Below are positions 31,678-46,561 of a DNA stretch of 64,000 bases, piece after piece; the stretch's first letter is position 1; each line of letters opens with the position of its first letter. Both the position numbers and the translations under genes were made by a program. The notes below the pieces were generated by a model, which worked only from the letters and a program-made list of their open reading frames with translations, was not told where the DNA came from and made no database searches. The stretch spans positions 505,001 through 569,000 of the forward strand of contig CAJHZI010000270.1 of NCBI GenBank assembly GCA_905160935.1. Direction: 5' to 3'. The DNA is from Enchytraeus crypticus (Eukaryota > Annelida > Clitellata > Enchytraeida > Enchytraeidae).

Positions 31678-34600
31678 GTAAGTAAATTATAAATGTTTAA
31701 TGTAAAAATATACAGGAATTATAGTGAAACGATCCACTATGTTGATATCTATCACTTTTTAATACTACATGTTTAAACAGTTAGGCAATTTAGTCCATTT
31801 TCTGTAAAACCAGTCCAGTGAATGTCCAAGATTTGACTCTCAGATTAGCGCGGCTGGGATTCGAACCCGCTAGGGTTCAATTCATCACAAGATCTGTCAT
31901 GTAACATAGAATTTAACATTAAACATTGAATTTAAATGAAACGAAGCCCTTCTTTCCTCTGCATGAGCTTACTTAAAAGCTTTTTAGCTTACTTATAGAC
32001 CCTAGTGATTCTACAACTCACTAAACTAGTGGTTTTAGAGGTCTTGGTCTTGTGTATATTTTGTTAAATTTAAGCCTTTAGTATTGAGAGAATGGATTTT
32101 GGCAGTTTTGTCTTGTGGAGTCATGTGTTTGTGAAATTCTTTGATCGAGTAGATCATAAATGTGATGGTGGTGAAAATTGTAAATTAAATAAATTGTATG
32201 CTTTAATTATTTTATAGTAAGTATTCTTTCATTTTGTATCTATCATAAATACCTGTTACAGTGTAATAGTTAATGGCATACTGCTGGTATCATCCTAGCT
32301 GTTGGGGATGTCCCTGACATCATCCCTGGATGACACAACGGACATTAAACTTTTGTTATTATTATTGTCTAAATTCTGATAAATTTATTATCAAATTGTT
32401 TCATTTTCATTTACTATTGAATTTTTTGAATAGGGTGTAAGGTTTTCAAACTTCTGAGGAAGTATTGAACAATTTAATGTAATACCTACTATCACTGCCT
32501 CTTGCACATTGTATGTCTGCTCATTCAGTATAAGGGAGAAAAGCATAAGCTTTAAAAAAGCAACGAAATTGAATCATGGCGTAGATCTTAATTTTAACAA
32601 ATTATCTCGCTAGCTCTATTGAAGTGAATAAGATCTGTAAACTGTTAAATGTTTTTGCCAATATTTAATGCTATGCTCCTCCAAAAGGTGCTTCTTCGTG
32701 TTGAACGCTCTATGTAAGTGTTGACCGCTCACAGTTCTGTCGACTCACTCAGTGCAGCTCTTTGAAGTTCGATGTTCTCACTAACAGCTCAGTGCAGAGC
32801 TGCTCTCAGAAGCAATGTAGCATTGATTGAATTACTCAGACCATATACCTACGTAACAGGTCTATATAGGCCTACTTGTCAAACGATCTGAGACAGGTGG
32901 CCTCTTCGCCTGTCTCAATCGATTAAGATCTTCGCCTCTCAGGCTCTCAGCTACAGCTTCAGCATAGTTATAGTAAATAAACATTCCCGCTTCATATAAA
33001 GCAGTTTCAGATGGGAGTTGTTCAACTTTAGTCGCTGATGGTGTCATCGGAAATCAAAACTAGTACAATGTAATCGATGTATGCTATTTTATACACATTT
33101 AATTACTAGTGTGGTAGGCTACATATTTGGTTGTCAATATGTAGCATTCATATGCAGGATTACCAGACGTCTAAATTTGTTAGCCCAACGCCTCAAAGAA
33201 ACTAACCAACAACAACAACAATACGATTAGAGTGCTACTGTTGTCCATGACAACATTGAGCATTGTGAAACCAAATCAAAGCCGATGAGCAGAGTGAGGG
33301 GCCCATAAACGGTGGAAGCCAAAATTCGGGTGGTCAGTCCAAGGAAGGGTACTAGCAGAATGGAGGTTTATGTCTTGGTCTCAGTTCATGGACGTTTGGT
33401 GGATATGAAAAGTCAAAGAGAAAAGATTTCAATCGCCTATGAAACTGTTCATAGAGTAGGAAAGGCTGATCAGGAATAGATGAGGGGGGTGCGCAGAGTG
33501 GAAGGAAGAGAATTCCATATCTGCGGGGCAGCATGCTGGAGGGAGCGCCTAGACAGCTTGCTACATGCAGGAAGGCTCGATCTCTCTAGAGTAACTAACT
33601 TAGAGGACCTGGTGCGCCTGGAGGTAGGTTGTCCCACATGTAGTAAGTGGGACATGTAACTATTACCAGGAGTGGTAATAGACTTATAAGTTAGAGAAAC
33701 TGTCTTGTATAAAATGCGTTCTCTAACTTTGAGCCAGTGAAAGGACTTGAGGATTGGAGTAACATGAGAATATTTGGAGCTGCGAAAGACTGCACGTGCA
33801 AGGGAATTCTCAATGAACTGCAACCTATAAATCTCGCATCTGGGAATATTTAGAAATAGGGAGTTGCAGTAATCCAGTTTGGATTGCACGAGTGCAGCAC
33901 CAATTGTAGTGGCAGTCTCGAGAGAAAGAAATGGTCTTATTCTATGAAGATCGCAAATATGAAAGAAACATGCCTGTGATGTTTTAGTGATATGTTCGTG
34001 GAATGAGAGGTGGTGGTCAAGGACAACATCAAGATTCTTCACAGAAGAAACTGGTGTGACTGAAACATCAGAAGAGAGAGCCAGGGACACCTCGTTCAGT
34101 TTTGAAAGTTGCTGAGGTGTTCCAATTAGCACGAACTCAGTCTTGGATGGATTGAGTGCCAAGAAATTGGCAGACATCCAGGAAGATATCTGCTGAAAGG
34201 ATTGCTGTAGACAAGCCTTAGCATCAGGATAGGAGAGGGGGGTGAAGCATGTGTACAACTGAGTGTCATCAGCGAAAAGTTGATGGTCTAGTGAATGTGA
34301 AGAGATCAAGGAGCTTAGTGGAGTAGTGTATAAATTAAAGAGGATAGGACCTAGTACAGAGCCGTGAGGCACACCATACTTGAGGAAGGAAGGCGAAGAG
34401 GAATACTCTTGAACTTTGATGCTAAGAGTACGTTCGGTGAGATATGAAGTAAACCAAGCAAGTGCATTGCCGTGGATACCAAACCATGAGGAAAGACATT
34501 GTACGAGGATTTGGTGATCGATGGTGTCGAATGCAGCAGACAGATCGAGAGTACAAAGTCCAGTGACACGTTGAGTGCACATGGCGTTAGTAATGGTGTT

Positions 34601-37600
34601 AAAGACAGAAAGAAGAACAGTTTCAGTAGAGCGATGTTGGGTGTAAGCAGGTTGGTGATTGTTGAAGAGGTCGTTGGACTTAAGATAGGTGGGGAGTCTT
34701 TGAAAGACTAGTCTCTCTGTGAGTTTGGAAATGAATGGTAAATTGGATATGGGTCTGTAGTTGGAGAGTGATTCCTTGTCCAGCGAGGGTTTCTTTAGGA
34801 GTGGAGTGACAATACATTTTTAAATGACTGTGGAAAAGTGCCAGAGGACAAGGATAAATTAACAATTGTGGAAATTGAAGGTGCCAGAACATGGATACAC
34901 TTTTTCAATAGAGAAGTAGGGATAGGATGGAGATCACAGTGCTTGGGAGGAGAAGTCAAGACTTGTTGTGTGATCTCCTCAATGGAGACAAGTGTGAAGC
35001 TATGGAGCTGCTCATCGGTTGATTTGGTTGGTTGAGGATAGTGAGGTGTGGAGCTAGAGATGAGAGGAATGATGGAGGACCGGAGTTGTTTGATTTTGTC
35101 AGAGAAGTGAAGAGCAAAACGTTTAGGAAGTGACTCAGCAGGAAGTGAAGGAAGAGACGGAGAGGGTGACCTATGCAATAAGGTGCTGACTGCTTTCCAT
35201 AGGTTCTTGGAGTCTACTGCATTGCTGATGACAGTGGAGTAGTATCATTGCTTAGCAGATGCAATGGCAGAACGCCTTATACTGTAGATTGGATGTAGTT
35301 TTCCAAACAACAGCATGGGTTTGGCGCCACTTCCTGTCGGCTCTACGACACGCAGCCTACAACTTAGCTGGTTCGGGAGTGAACCATGGGTTAGACTCCC
35401 TTATAGTCTTACGAGTTAAAGGTGCGTGCTTGTCGAGTAGGGCAGAAAGGGTGGAGTTGTACTGGTGTACAAGTTCATCAAGGTTAAGAGAAGGCAACTT
35501 GATTTGAGTCGAATTCTCGAGGTCCGAGCAAAATTGGTCGATATTGATGTTATTGATTTTCCGGTAAGATATAGTAGTGGTGTTAGGTACAGTTTGGGAT
35601 TTCATGTGGTTGAATGAGCAAGTGACGGGGAAATGGTCAGATGAAGAATGTGATAAAATGTCAATGCTCGTAGGATCTAGTGCTGACTGGGAAGGAGTAA
35701 TGACAAGATCTAAGGTGTGGTTGTCCAAGTGTGTGGCATTGTTAACGTGCTGTACAGCATTACAGGATTTGAGTAGGCTATTGAATTGCTGGGTTGAGTG
35801 ATCAAGTGGGTGGTCAACATGAGTATTTAGATCACCGGTGATGACAAAATCACATTTGGATGCAGTGAGAGAGAAAAGCAATGCAGCAAACTCCGACAGA
35901 AACATAGAGAAAGGTTTGGCATATGGAGATGACGAAGGGGGACGGTACACTGAAACAACGTGCAGTGTACAAGAGTTAAATTTAGCAGTGGCTGAAATTG
36001 CTTCAAAACTGGAAAATTTATGTGACTGCTTAAGAGTGTGAAAGGCATCCTAAATAGGAGAGCCACTCCACCACCCTTAGCACCGGAGATTCTGTGGTAT
36101 CACGGTTAGCAATATGCATTTCGTAACCAGGTGGAAGGATGGCCATTAGCGCACTGGGTGAGGTTTTGGCTGACAACCAAGTTTTATTGATAGTAAAACA
36201 GTCAAATTTATAGGTATTGGCCAAATCGTGAAGTGCAATGATATGGTCAGGGTTGGAGAGTGAGCGAATGTTGAGAGAGCATAGTGAGACTTTGGTGCGA
36301 AGAGAATTTATTCGATTGATGAGAGCCATGAGAGTGATTGGCGGTGCAATGGGCAATAATGAGTGGAATAAGGGTTAACACGTAAATAATGTAAATATTA
36401 TTGAAAGTTAGAATGAAATGCACTATTTTAGACAGAATCTACATTGACACAAGTTTAATTGAATTATGTAGTAATACTACTATTAAAATCTATTGCGCAG
36501 TCAAACAACAACAAAAAACAAAACAAAACAAAAACAAACACGTTTTAGTAAGTACCACGTTTCGACAGAATGCGCGAGTAATGGTAAAATGATATACGCA
36601 TATATAGAGAGAGGGAGATAAAGAGAGAATTGATTTCTACTAAGGAACAATCACACCTGGGTTCCGGAACGCTGCAACCCAAAAATTGCCCAATTGTGCA
36701 TGAAACCCACCGAACTGGCTGACTCGAGGAGTAGACTCCTAGAGGGCCTAGACTAAAATACGTCACGTAGGCCTACACACAGGCTCAATGCAGTGACTCT
36801 AGTCAGTGTCAGAACTATTTGAGAGCAGTTGCAGGTGAGCAGCTCGAAAGAGTCAGCTCATTGAGCTGTGCGAGTCGTTTATATGCTGCTCTCTCAGATG
36901 AGTCGTTAAGCGCATCACTACTCTATATGTAATTAATAAAATTTTGAACAAATGACATGTTCTATTATTTTAACTTGCTGCAGTTGTCATATTGCTTTGA
37001 AATGAAGGAATATATTTTATAATTTTCTTATTCTTGCAGCGTGGCAGGAAGCTCAGCTTACATAATCGGAACAGTTGCTGAGACGTCTGTTGGTCAGAGG
37101 CAGATTTGTGACATTATTCGCAGTGGTCGTGCCGAACTGAAGAGTATTCTAGAGAGCCTGGTCAACATGTTAACGTTTAAATCCACCGAGTGTGTATTAA
37201 ATGCTGCTGGAACTCTTGCTACATTGGTTTGTTTTAATCTTCATTGTATTGCTTCTGACTGCGAGCCTATATTTGTTCTTCTGAGCAATAATATCAGTGT
37301 ATACTCTACATATAGATGATATTTATGATAAGTATCTTTGCAAATAATCTAACTGTATAATCTACCTATAGATGAAATTTAGTGTAAATATTTGAAACAG
37401 AGCCCCTGGAGTCATATTTCTGTGATATTTATTGTGATGTGTACTATTTTTGTTGTACTTTTGTTGTATTGATATTAGCACTGCTTTTCTGCAGAGAACA
37501 CTTCACAATTAAGTATAACTGTTAAGTCACTAGTAGAATAACTTAATAAGTACTATGAACTTGCCAAGTCATAGTGCACTGGGATCATAATTTGTCCTAG

Positions 37601-40600
37601 TGCACTGGGGCCATAGATTGTCCTAGAGCACTGGGGTCATAGCTTGTCCTAGCGCACTAGGGTCATAGACTGGAAGGGAACTATATGCCTTCTAAGTTAG
37701 AGAATTAGTATAGAAAACTTTAGCTGTGATTTGATCATTTTCAGATGATTTAATGTATCGAAAAGAATTTCTTTTGAACCATTCTACATCTTAGTGAGCA
37801 TCATAAATATCATCTTAATATCATTATATATACTCACGTTTAATCTAACTACTTTGTCTAGCTAAATCCCGCCCCGCCGCTGAATTAGTACTTTAACTTG
37901 CAAATAATTTTTCAGGCGGAGTTATCAGAAGGCAGAGAATGGATTCTAAGTGAGACATCTGTTGTTGAGAGGGCAATCAATAATCTTTCTAATTTACTAA
38001 GTAATGAGTGCAAGTGGATCTCAAGCAACGCAGCTCTGGTGTTTGCAAGGTAACTGCTGTAGTGCCAGAGAACAAGACTTGACAATACTTAACGTCTGCT
38101 TTACTGCTTTGAGGAAAGTTTGTGCTGAGACTGGATTTTGAACCCGTTGCCTCCTCTTGTCGCTCAAGTAGTTTATCAACTTCGCCATTCAACTTGTGCC
38201 ATTATTTATGTACATTTATTGGTAATTGTGTAATTCTAAAGTCAATAAAGACTAATAATTTTAATATCATGTTTAATATTAGCGTAATAGCTGAGTAGTG
38301 TAAATTTATTCACTGTGGCAATAAGATTAGATGTCTAAAACTAAAGTTGTTTTTTTAATATTGATTCTTGCAAATAATGAATTTCATTGTAGTTTTTGTT
38401 ATGATTTATTCCATATATTAACGTATTTATAGCTGTGGAAATGTTTGAAAACGTAGTACTTTTCTTTTTATTTGCGTACGTAATTTCATTTGCGTACAAA
38501 AGCATTCAAGAAGCAGGGTGAATATATAAAAAAATCATTTAGAAGTGTTACGAGAAATATTGAATAGTATTACTATTGCTATTAGTATTATTAACAACGA
38601 AAATATGTATGTATGGCAGTGTCATGGCCGAAATCGATCTTCGAGACTATTTTTAATCAGATGAATTGAACCTTTCACTGCCCAATGTAATAATCTGTTA
38701 GTCAAATGAATTGAATCTTTCACTGCCCAATGTAATAATCTGTTAGCCAGATGAATTGAATCTTTCACTGCCCAATGTAATAATCTGTTAGTCAAATGAA
38801 TTGAGAGAGAAGAGAGAGAAATATGTTTTATTTTCACAAAATTTCACAGAGTAATCTCATCAATGAACGCGTGAGAAAAAATTACATAGGCATTATCAGA
38901 ATCTAAGTAATAAGTGCAATGCGTCCTATTAGTGCAAAAATACGTCCTTTAAGTGCACGAATAAAACAAAAACAAAAAATGTATATAATAAATTGAATAC
39001 AAACTAGGCCATCAAAGAGGACACTTGACATCCTATCCGGTTGAACACCCAGTTTTCACTCCAGTATCGTTTTCCGGCAAAAGACTCTGAGAAAGTCCAA
39101 TATACAATCATTGAAAAATGAAAATTTAAATTAATTTACATTAAGTTTGCTAAATTGTCATAAAACGTACGAGTATTTGGATAGAAATGGAAGATTACCA
39201 GTTACTAAGCAAATAATGTTTATATTTATAAGAGAATGTTGGGAGAGAGCTGATGCTTCTAATGGAAGTTGGAATTTCGGTCCAGTTTGTACAGGCATCA
39301 TTGACATATGACTTATAAAAAGTGGCTGAAGACTTCTTATAAATATAGCTGGATCCGTATAGTCTTGTGGGGTAGTTAGCATGATTGAGATCAATTGAAC
39401 CTTTCACTGCTCAATGTAATAATCTGTTGGTCAGATGAATTGAATCTTTCACTGGCCAATGTAATAATCTGTTAGCCAGATGCTTTAATCCCTCGTTTGA
39501 CGAGAACAGCAGAAGTGTTAAATTATAATAGTGTTCTGTAACTGATGTTATCTCATTTTATAAGCAGTCCTTGATGTTGACATTGATAACGATACGTAAG
39601 ACCCTCTCCACCAAACTGAAGCTTTTAATGGGTATTTGTGGAGTATGCTTATCAGTGGTCACACGAGTGTCCTCTGAGGATTTTTCCTGATGATGAGATC
39701 CAGATAAAAACAAATAGCAAAGGATCTTCCTGATCTATGCAACAGAGAACATGTAAAACTTTATTGCTGTTTTTGCATTATGTTACATCTAATTTCTTTT
39801 GCTGTCGTTCTTGTCTCCTAATATTTAGCAATATCTGTATTTATTTATTTGTCTTTCGTTGTAACTTATTTTATAGGTTGACTATATCAGATGTTGGATG
39901 CGAAGTGATACTCAGTTATCCGTTTTGTGACGCATTGATCAATCGTCTAACTGGATGTCTTGTCGACGACGAAACAGGTCATAGTAAATATAACTGCAGA
40001 TTTGATTACGCTGTCATTCATTTAACCGGAACAAATATATTTTATTAGGCAGTAAATTCTTGAATAATTACTATTATATTCTTTGCGGCGTATTGCAGTA
40101 ATATACTACTGTTACAGCTATTACTCCCGAAATATTAGTATATTGAAATATTATATTAGTATATTGAAATATTATATTAGTATATTGAAATATTATATTA
40201 GTATATTGAAATATTATATTAGTATATTGAAATATTATATTAGTATATTGAAATATTATATTAGTATATTGAAATATTATATTAGTATATTGAAATATTA
40301 TATTAGTATATTGAAATATTATATTAGTATATTGAAATATTCTAAAGTCATCTGTCGGGATCCCCGTGATGTGTAAGGGCCACTGATGAATGAACTGATC
40401 GTTAACTGCATTAGCCGTAGGAGACGAGTAAGCAAATGTTGTGGAAGGCAAAAGAAAAATCACCTCAGAAGCGATATTTTTTCTAAACAACAGGCTACAT
40501 TTTGCGTAGCCTTTGTGAAAGGATTAACTCGTTAATCGATGGAGTATTCTTTATGGAACGTGAAAGCGAAATGTATGTATGTATATGTTCCGTGGATGTG

Positions 40601-43600
40601 ACAGTTGGGGGAATACTAGAGAATTTGTTAGAGAAGAATTACTTAGGTATAAGTTTGATTTTTCAGTATAATTTTCTTTGTTTGATGTTTGCGCTATACT
40701 CTAGCTGCTGTACTAAATAAAATGTTATAAAAATACTTGCATTCATAATGTAGACTTTTAATTTATGCGTCTCCTGTATTGTACAGTAAATAAATAATGG
40801 CTATTAATAGTCATTTCATTGTCACTTTATTGAGGCTTCAGATTGTTAAACGAAGCTCAGAGTTATTTTTATATCAGAAGCTAATTTACAACTAGGTCAC
40901 ACTAGAGTAGTAATTAACAATTAATTAAAGGGTAATTAAGCAACATTTGCTATGATAAAATTAAGAGGTAAATGAACCAAAGTACGAAGTCAAGTAGTAC
41001 TTGTTTATTTATAAAGTCTTAATGTGATAATGTGATACAATGAAGCTCTGCTGTTGTGTGTTTCGACATTAGTTCTGCATTTAGCTGGTTATATACATGG
41101 TAAAGAAGGAACTAAGATAAATATTTTAATTGTTAAACCTTTATTATTAGTAGTATTAATAATGATAATAATAATATTCTAATTTTTAAATAATTAATTG
41201 TAAAGATTCTCAGTGGAGTTGATTGTGGTGTCAGGTTTAATAAAGATAATGACATTTGATTATTGGCTGACATTTCAGTGCAATTTTTTATAGTTACATT
41301 TATATCTATCCGCTGAATTGCTGCAATTAGTATTGAAATAAAAAATGCAGTAATTAAACAATTACAGTGCAAGTATCACCCGTGACAACATCACATCTTA
41401 TGAAGCCAAAGGTGATGCTTTTAAACTGTATGTTTGTTGGACAACTTCATAGTATTATCAGCATTAAAGCAGCCTAGGGAAATAGCTTTTGATATGCTTT
41501 TGGTTGCATTAAAAGCATGATTATGGATGTATCATTGTCAATGTATCGTTTTGTTAATGTACATCATCATTGTTAATGCATCATCGTTGTTAATGTGTCA
41601 TCGTTGTTAGAGCTATTAACAATAAACTAAATTTACAAGTAAATGCCAGGAGATAATCATTTAATGACAATTTTTGTAATATTAGATGCTTTTCATGATG
41701 TAGCATCACGGCGCTACTTATTGTTCAAGCTTTGCAGTAATTTATAAACCTTGTTGTTGATTTACATCTTGTCAGAATAGTATTTAATTGCATTTTTGTA
41801 CTTCTCCAACTGAACTCTAATTTTGGCGTGAATATTGTAATTATTATTTCTATTTTAGTTTTATATTTACTATTTTCATATGTAGGACAGGGAATGAATG
41901 CCGCATTTGCGCTTGGTAGAATCGCAAACACACAGACTGGACAGCGCAGACTGTTAGAGTCTCAAAGCCTGGACAACATGGTGAAGAATCTATCTCTATC
42001 TGACTGAATACTACTCAATTTGTTATTGAAGCTTTAATTACCTCTATTGTCTTCTGTTAATACATCGTTCTATGCAATTTCTGTAGCAAAAGTGTACTAA
42101 GAATTGTTTATATATACTGTTGATAAAAAGCAGAATTTAAATAGCACAGATTGCATACAGTGGAAGATAAACACATGTTACATTGTCACAACTACTTTAG
42201 CGCTACTGTGGCTTATTGCATAGAGCATCGCTCATAGAGATTCACTTATATATTATTATATTTATTATTATTATTTAATTTTTTATTACTCCGGGTGTAA
42301 GAACTCCGGGTTTTGATAAAAGCGATTCGAACAATATGTGCTGGATCGCCGCCACTCCGGGTCATCTAGCTGCGTAATATAACAATTGCCGAAGCAGGGT
42401 CTTATTATTAATATTATTATAGTTTTCATTTTTAAATTTTTATTTGTATTATTATTATTATTATTGCAAAAAGTATGGATACGGCATGACCTTTTTTAAA
42501 GAGATTAACTTGTTAATGTATGGAGTGCTCTTTATAGATTGTGAACGCAGTCTCTGAATACTGTCATTTGACAGAACATTGGAGATTAAATATTAATTTA
42601 TTTCTATTGTTTCAGCTAGCATCACTAGTTCGTTTGCTCTCCTCTAAGAACACAAGTTGTTGTAAGAACTCTTGCTGTGCCCTCAGCAGTTTTCTATCCG
42701 GGAGCGGAATTCCCGCCGTGTTAATGAGAAATGAACTACTACAGGAAATTCTGTCATCGCTACATCGACTTTTTAAATCATCAGACGAGGAGACCCAGTG
42801 GTTTGCAGCCGTGTTAGTATCTCGTTGCCTTGAGGAGGTTTTCTTATTATTATAAATAACGTGTGCTTTGTTCTATCTTGAATACTGGCTGGAGCCAGTG
42901 GCGAAGTCAGTAAGATACTCCACCGCGGATCAGTATGTGCGAGGTTCAAATCCTGGGCTCGCCCGTCACTGACATCGCTTTAGAGTGTGGAAACTGACGT
43001 TAACCTTAGCTTTACCAGATTTGCCAGTGTCTGAAAGTCTGTCCTATCGACGAAATGTTTTCTGCGCAAGTAGTTAGACGTGATTAATATGGTGCTTTGA
43101 GTACATTGGAAGATAGGACACCAAATCCTGATATTATTTTGTTTTATCCCATATTATTTCATCTATGTGCAATTGAGAAAATCTTGGAGTCTCGTTCGTA
43201 GATTAGGAGCTGCCGAAAAACCTATTCAACCTCGTCAAGTGCCTGTCACTACTAATCAAGTTGCCTCAAGATTAGTAGAAGTGGCTCAGGCCCCCCTGGA
43301 ACCGAGAACTAAACTTACAATACAGGAGGAATGGAGGAAATTTAGGAAGTCGAATCAAAACCTCGATCAGTTCGAATCGTTTTCCGTGGAAGAATTTACA
43401 CTAGCAGTGAAAGAAGTGAAAATGGGCACAGCGGCAGGTTATGATGCTATATTTCCAGAATTCCTAGCTCACCTTGGCCCACTTGCAACTATATACTTAT
43501 GTCATATTTTCAACGGAGTACAAAAAGAGAAAGTGATGCCTAGAGACTGGAGGCAAGCCAAGGTGATTGCAATTCCTAAACCGGCTAAGGATCCAAAATG

Positions 43601-45474
43601 TGCATCTAACTACCGCCCGATTTCATTGGTGAGTGTATGTTATAAGGTTTTTGAAAGAATCATTCTTCGACGAATCCAGCCAATCGTAGAGAATATATTA
43701 CCAATTGAACAAGCTGGTTTTCGTCCTGGAAGATCCACTTCCGATCAAGTCCTAGCCCTAACGACCTACATTGAGAAAGGTTTTCAAGAAGGTCTCAAAA
43801 CAGGTGCAGTATTTCTTGACCTCACAGCAGCGTACGACACTGTATGTCATAAGGGTCTGCTAGTAAAGCTCTCAAAATGTATGCCACAATGGTTCACAGA
43901 TATAGTGCATACGTTTATGAAGGACAGACGTTTCAGAGTTCATATGAACGACGGGAAAAGTCGATGGAGGAATCAAATGAGCGGTCTCCCACAGGGATCT
44001 GTTCTCTCTCCTACCCTATTTAACCTTTACATCAGTGACCTGCCTCCGACTACTGCGCGACAGTTCGCTTACGCGGATGACATTTGTTGCGCTGTCTAAG
44101 GTCGAACTATTATTGAATGTCTCAATAGCGTAATGGTTCGAGGTGTAGAAAACGTCATGAAGTTTTAAATGACATATCCTGAGGTGAATTGAACCCTCGT
44201 GGGTTCGAATCCCAGCCGCGCTGATCTGAGAGTAAAATCTCAGGCATTCACTGGACTGGTTACATGGAAAATGGACAAAATTGCCTATCGGATTTAACAT
44301 GTGGTATTAAAAGTGATAGATATCAACGTAGTTGATCATTTCACTATAATGTGCGTTATTATTATTATTATTGAACATTTGGAGAAATCGAGCGTACATT
44401 AAATAACGATCTGTTGCTGATGACTAAATATCTAAAGAAATGGCGTCTCATTCCAAGCTCCACAAAAACAGTCACAAGTGTGTTTCATCTCCATAATGCT
44501 AAAGCTAACTACAAGCTCAATGTGTATATGGATGGTATACAGTTACCCTTTGATCCTCTACCGGTTTATCTTGGTGTAACGCTGGATCGTACGCTGTCGT
44601 TCAAGGAGCATTTGAGTAAAACGGCAGCAAAAATAAAGTCAAGAAATAATCTGTTGCAGAAATTGGCGTGAACAACATGGGGCGCGAATGCAGTCACATT
44701 AAGAATATCAGCGATTGCTCTGTGCTATTCGGTGGCTGAACACTGCTGTCCATCATGGGAACGTTCGCCTCATACAAAACTCGTCGATGCGCGTCTAAAT
44801 GACTCCATGCGCATAGTTTCTGGGACAATCAAATCGATTCCAACGCCGTGGCTCCCAGTTCTTTGTAACATACTGCCCCCTCATATCCGTCGTAAGGAGA
44901 TAACACACAAGCAACTGCAGAGGATTCGTGAAAATCATGCCCTCCCTTTATCACTGGACTTGTCTAATCCTCCTCCGAAGAGACTTAACTCTCGATATCC
45001 TGTTTGGGAGATACTGCAGCAATGTGATCCTTTGGCATCTCTGTCCCAGTGGAGATTAGAGTGGTCAATCGCTGATGTTAGAAACCACCATCTGGTTCAG
45101 GATCCATCTCAAGCGCTACTAGGAATGAATCTTTGCAGAGGAAGTTGGTGCCATTTGAATCGCTTCCGTACGGGTCATGGTAGATGCAGAGAAAGTGAGT
45201 TTCGCTGGGGTATTTATGATTCACTGCTTTGCGACTGCGGCCAATCGCAAAACATGAAACATATCGTTGACGAGTGCCCTTTAATCCGCCTACTGGGTGG
45301 ACTGTCTACGCTAAGTTGCCTTACAAGTGAAGCAAATATCTGGATTAACACATACGCTAAATAAATTTCATTTATGTGCACTTGAGAGTTTCATGGTATG
45401 CACGGTGCTTATTCGTTTGTTTTTTAGTGTTGATGTGTACTACCATATAGGTTGGTGAATAAAGATAAAGATTC

Positions 45475-45506
<32 letters not shown>

Positions 45507-46472
45507 ATGATATATATATATAATTATATATATATATATATATATATAGGGCACCTTAAAAGCCATGTTTTCATTATCGATGTATTGCATTAAGTTTTGT
45601 AAAGGACTTTGCGACGGTTTTTATTTACTAGTTGTCTAGTTGATGAGTATGGCCGGAAAATGTAAGTATTTATAGCTGGAACCTGCCATTTTGTAAAACG
45701 CTTGAAGAAGAGAAAGTACATATACATGTAGATCCATATGTTTGTTGTTAGTTTCGGGTAGATTTCTAGATTCTGCTGATATTAACGTATAATGATTATG
45801 ACTAAATGTAATTTCTGCTTACCGCACTAGGCCTTTGTTAGTGTTAACCCCCCTTGAATTTTGTTAGAGACAGGTGAACCGGATTTTAATTCACAACATA
45901 TGATGCTCAATTTAGTGAGGAATTGAACCTAAAGAAATTATAAAGATAATTTAAATAGATCTTGCTTGCTTGGTTTTCTTTTGTGAAAGATTTTCTTAAG
46001 ATTCAGTCTATTGATTGTTTGGTTTTGCTGGTTTTGGCGTTGTTTTGGGCAAGTTGCTTACTGTAATAATTAATCTTTTTACTATTGTTGATGTTAATTG
46101 AAGTTATAATGCATTTTAAAAATACACCCTAATCTAAACAATTTGGCAGTTGAAATAAATTTAATTAGTGTAGTTTTAAATGTAAATATCATTATAGAAT
46201 GATTATACTGATGATTGAGAATGTGATTTAATAAGTACTTCTATTTCTACTCGGAATTTTTCATATATAAATTTTCGTTAATATTATACACTTCATGCGC
46301 TAATTTAAATATGTAGGACGCTGAAGACTTTGGCACAAAATGTCTCATGTAATATGATCATTCGGTCACAACTTAAACTACTAAAAACTCTAAAGGTATG
46401 ATTCCTGTCGGTTTTAATGTTTATTTATACTAAAATTCTATAATTATCCACGCTTACTTATTTTGATTACCT

Positions 46473-46561
<89 letters not shown>

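Noticed and set aside
40074-40490. Long open frames with repeated Ile/Tyr/Phe/Gln words on both strands
   Set aside because: They are translations of the 21-bp AT-rich repeat.
42893-43020. tRNA gene
   Set aside because: A and B boxes are present, but the cloverleaf is not, and many dispersed copies with the same tail show that it is a SINE.
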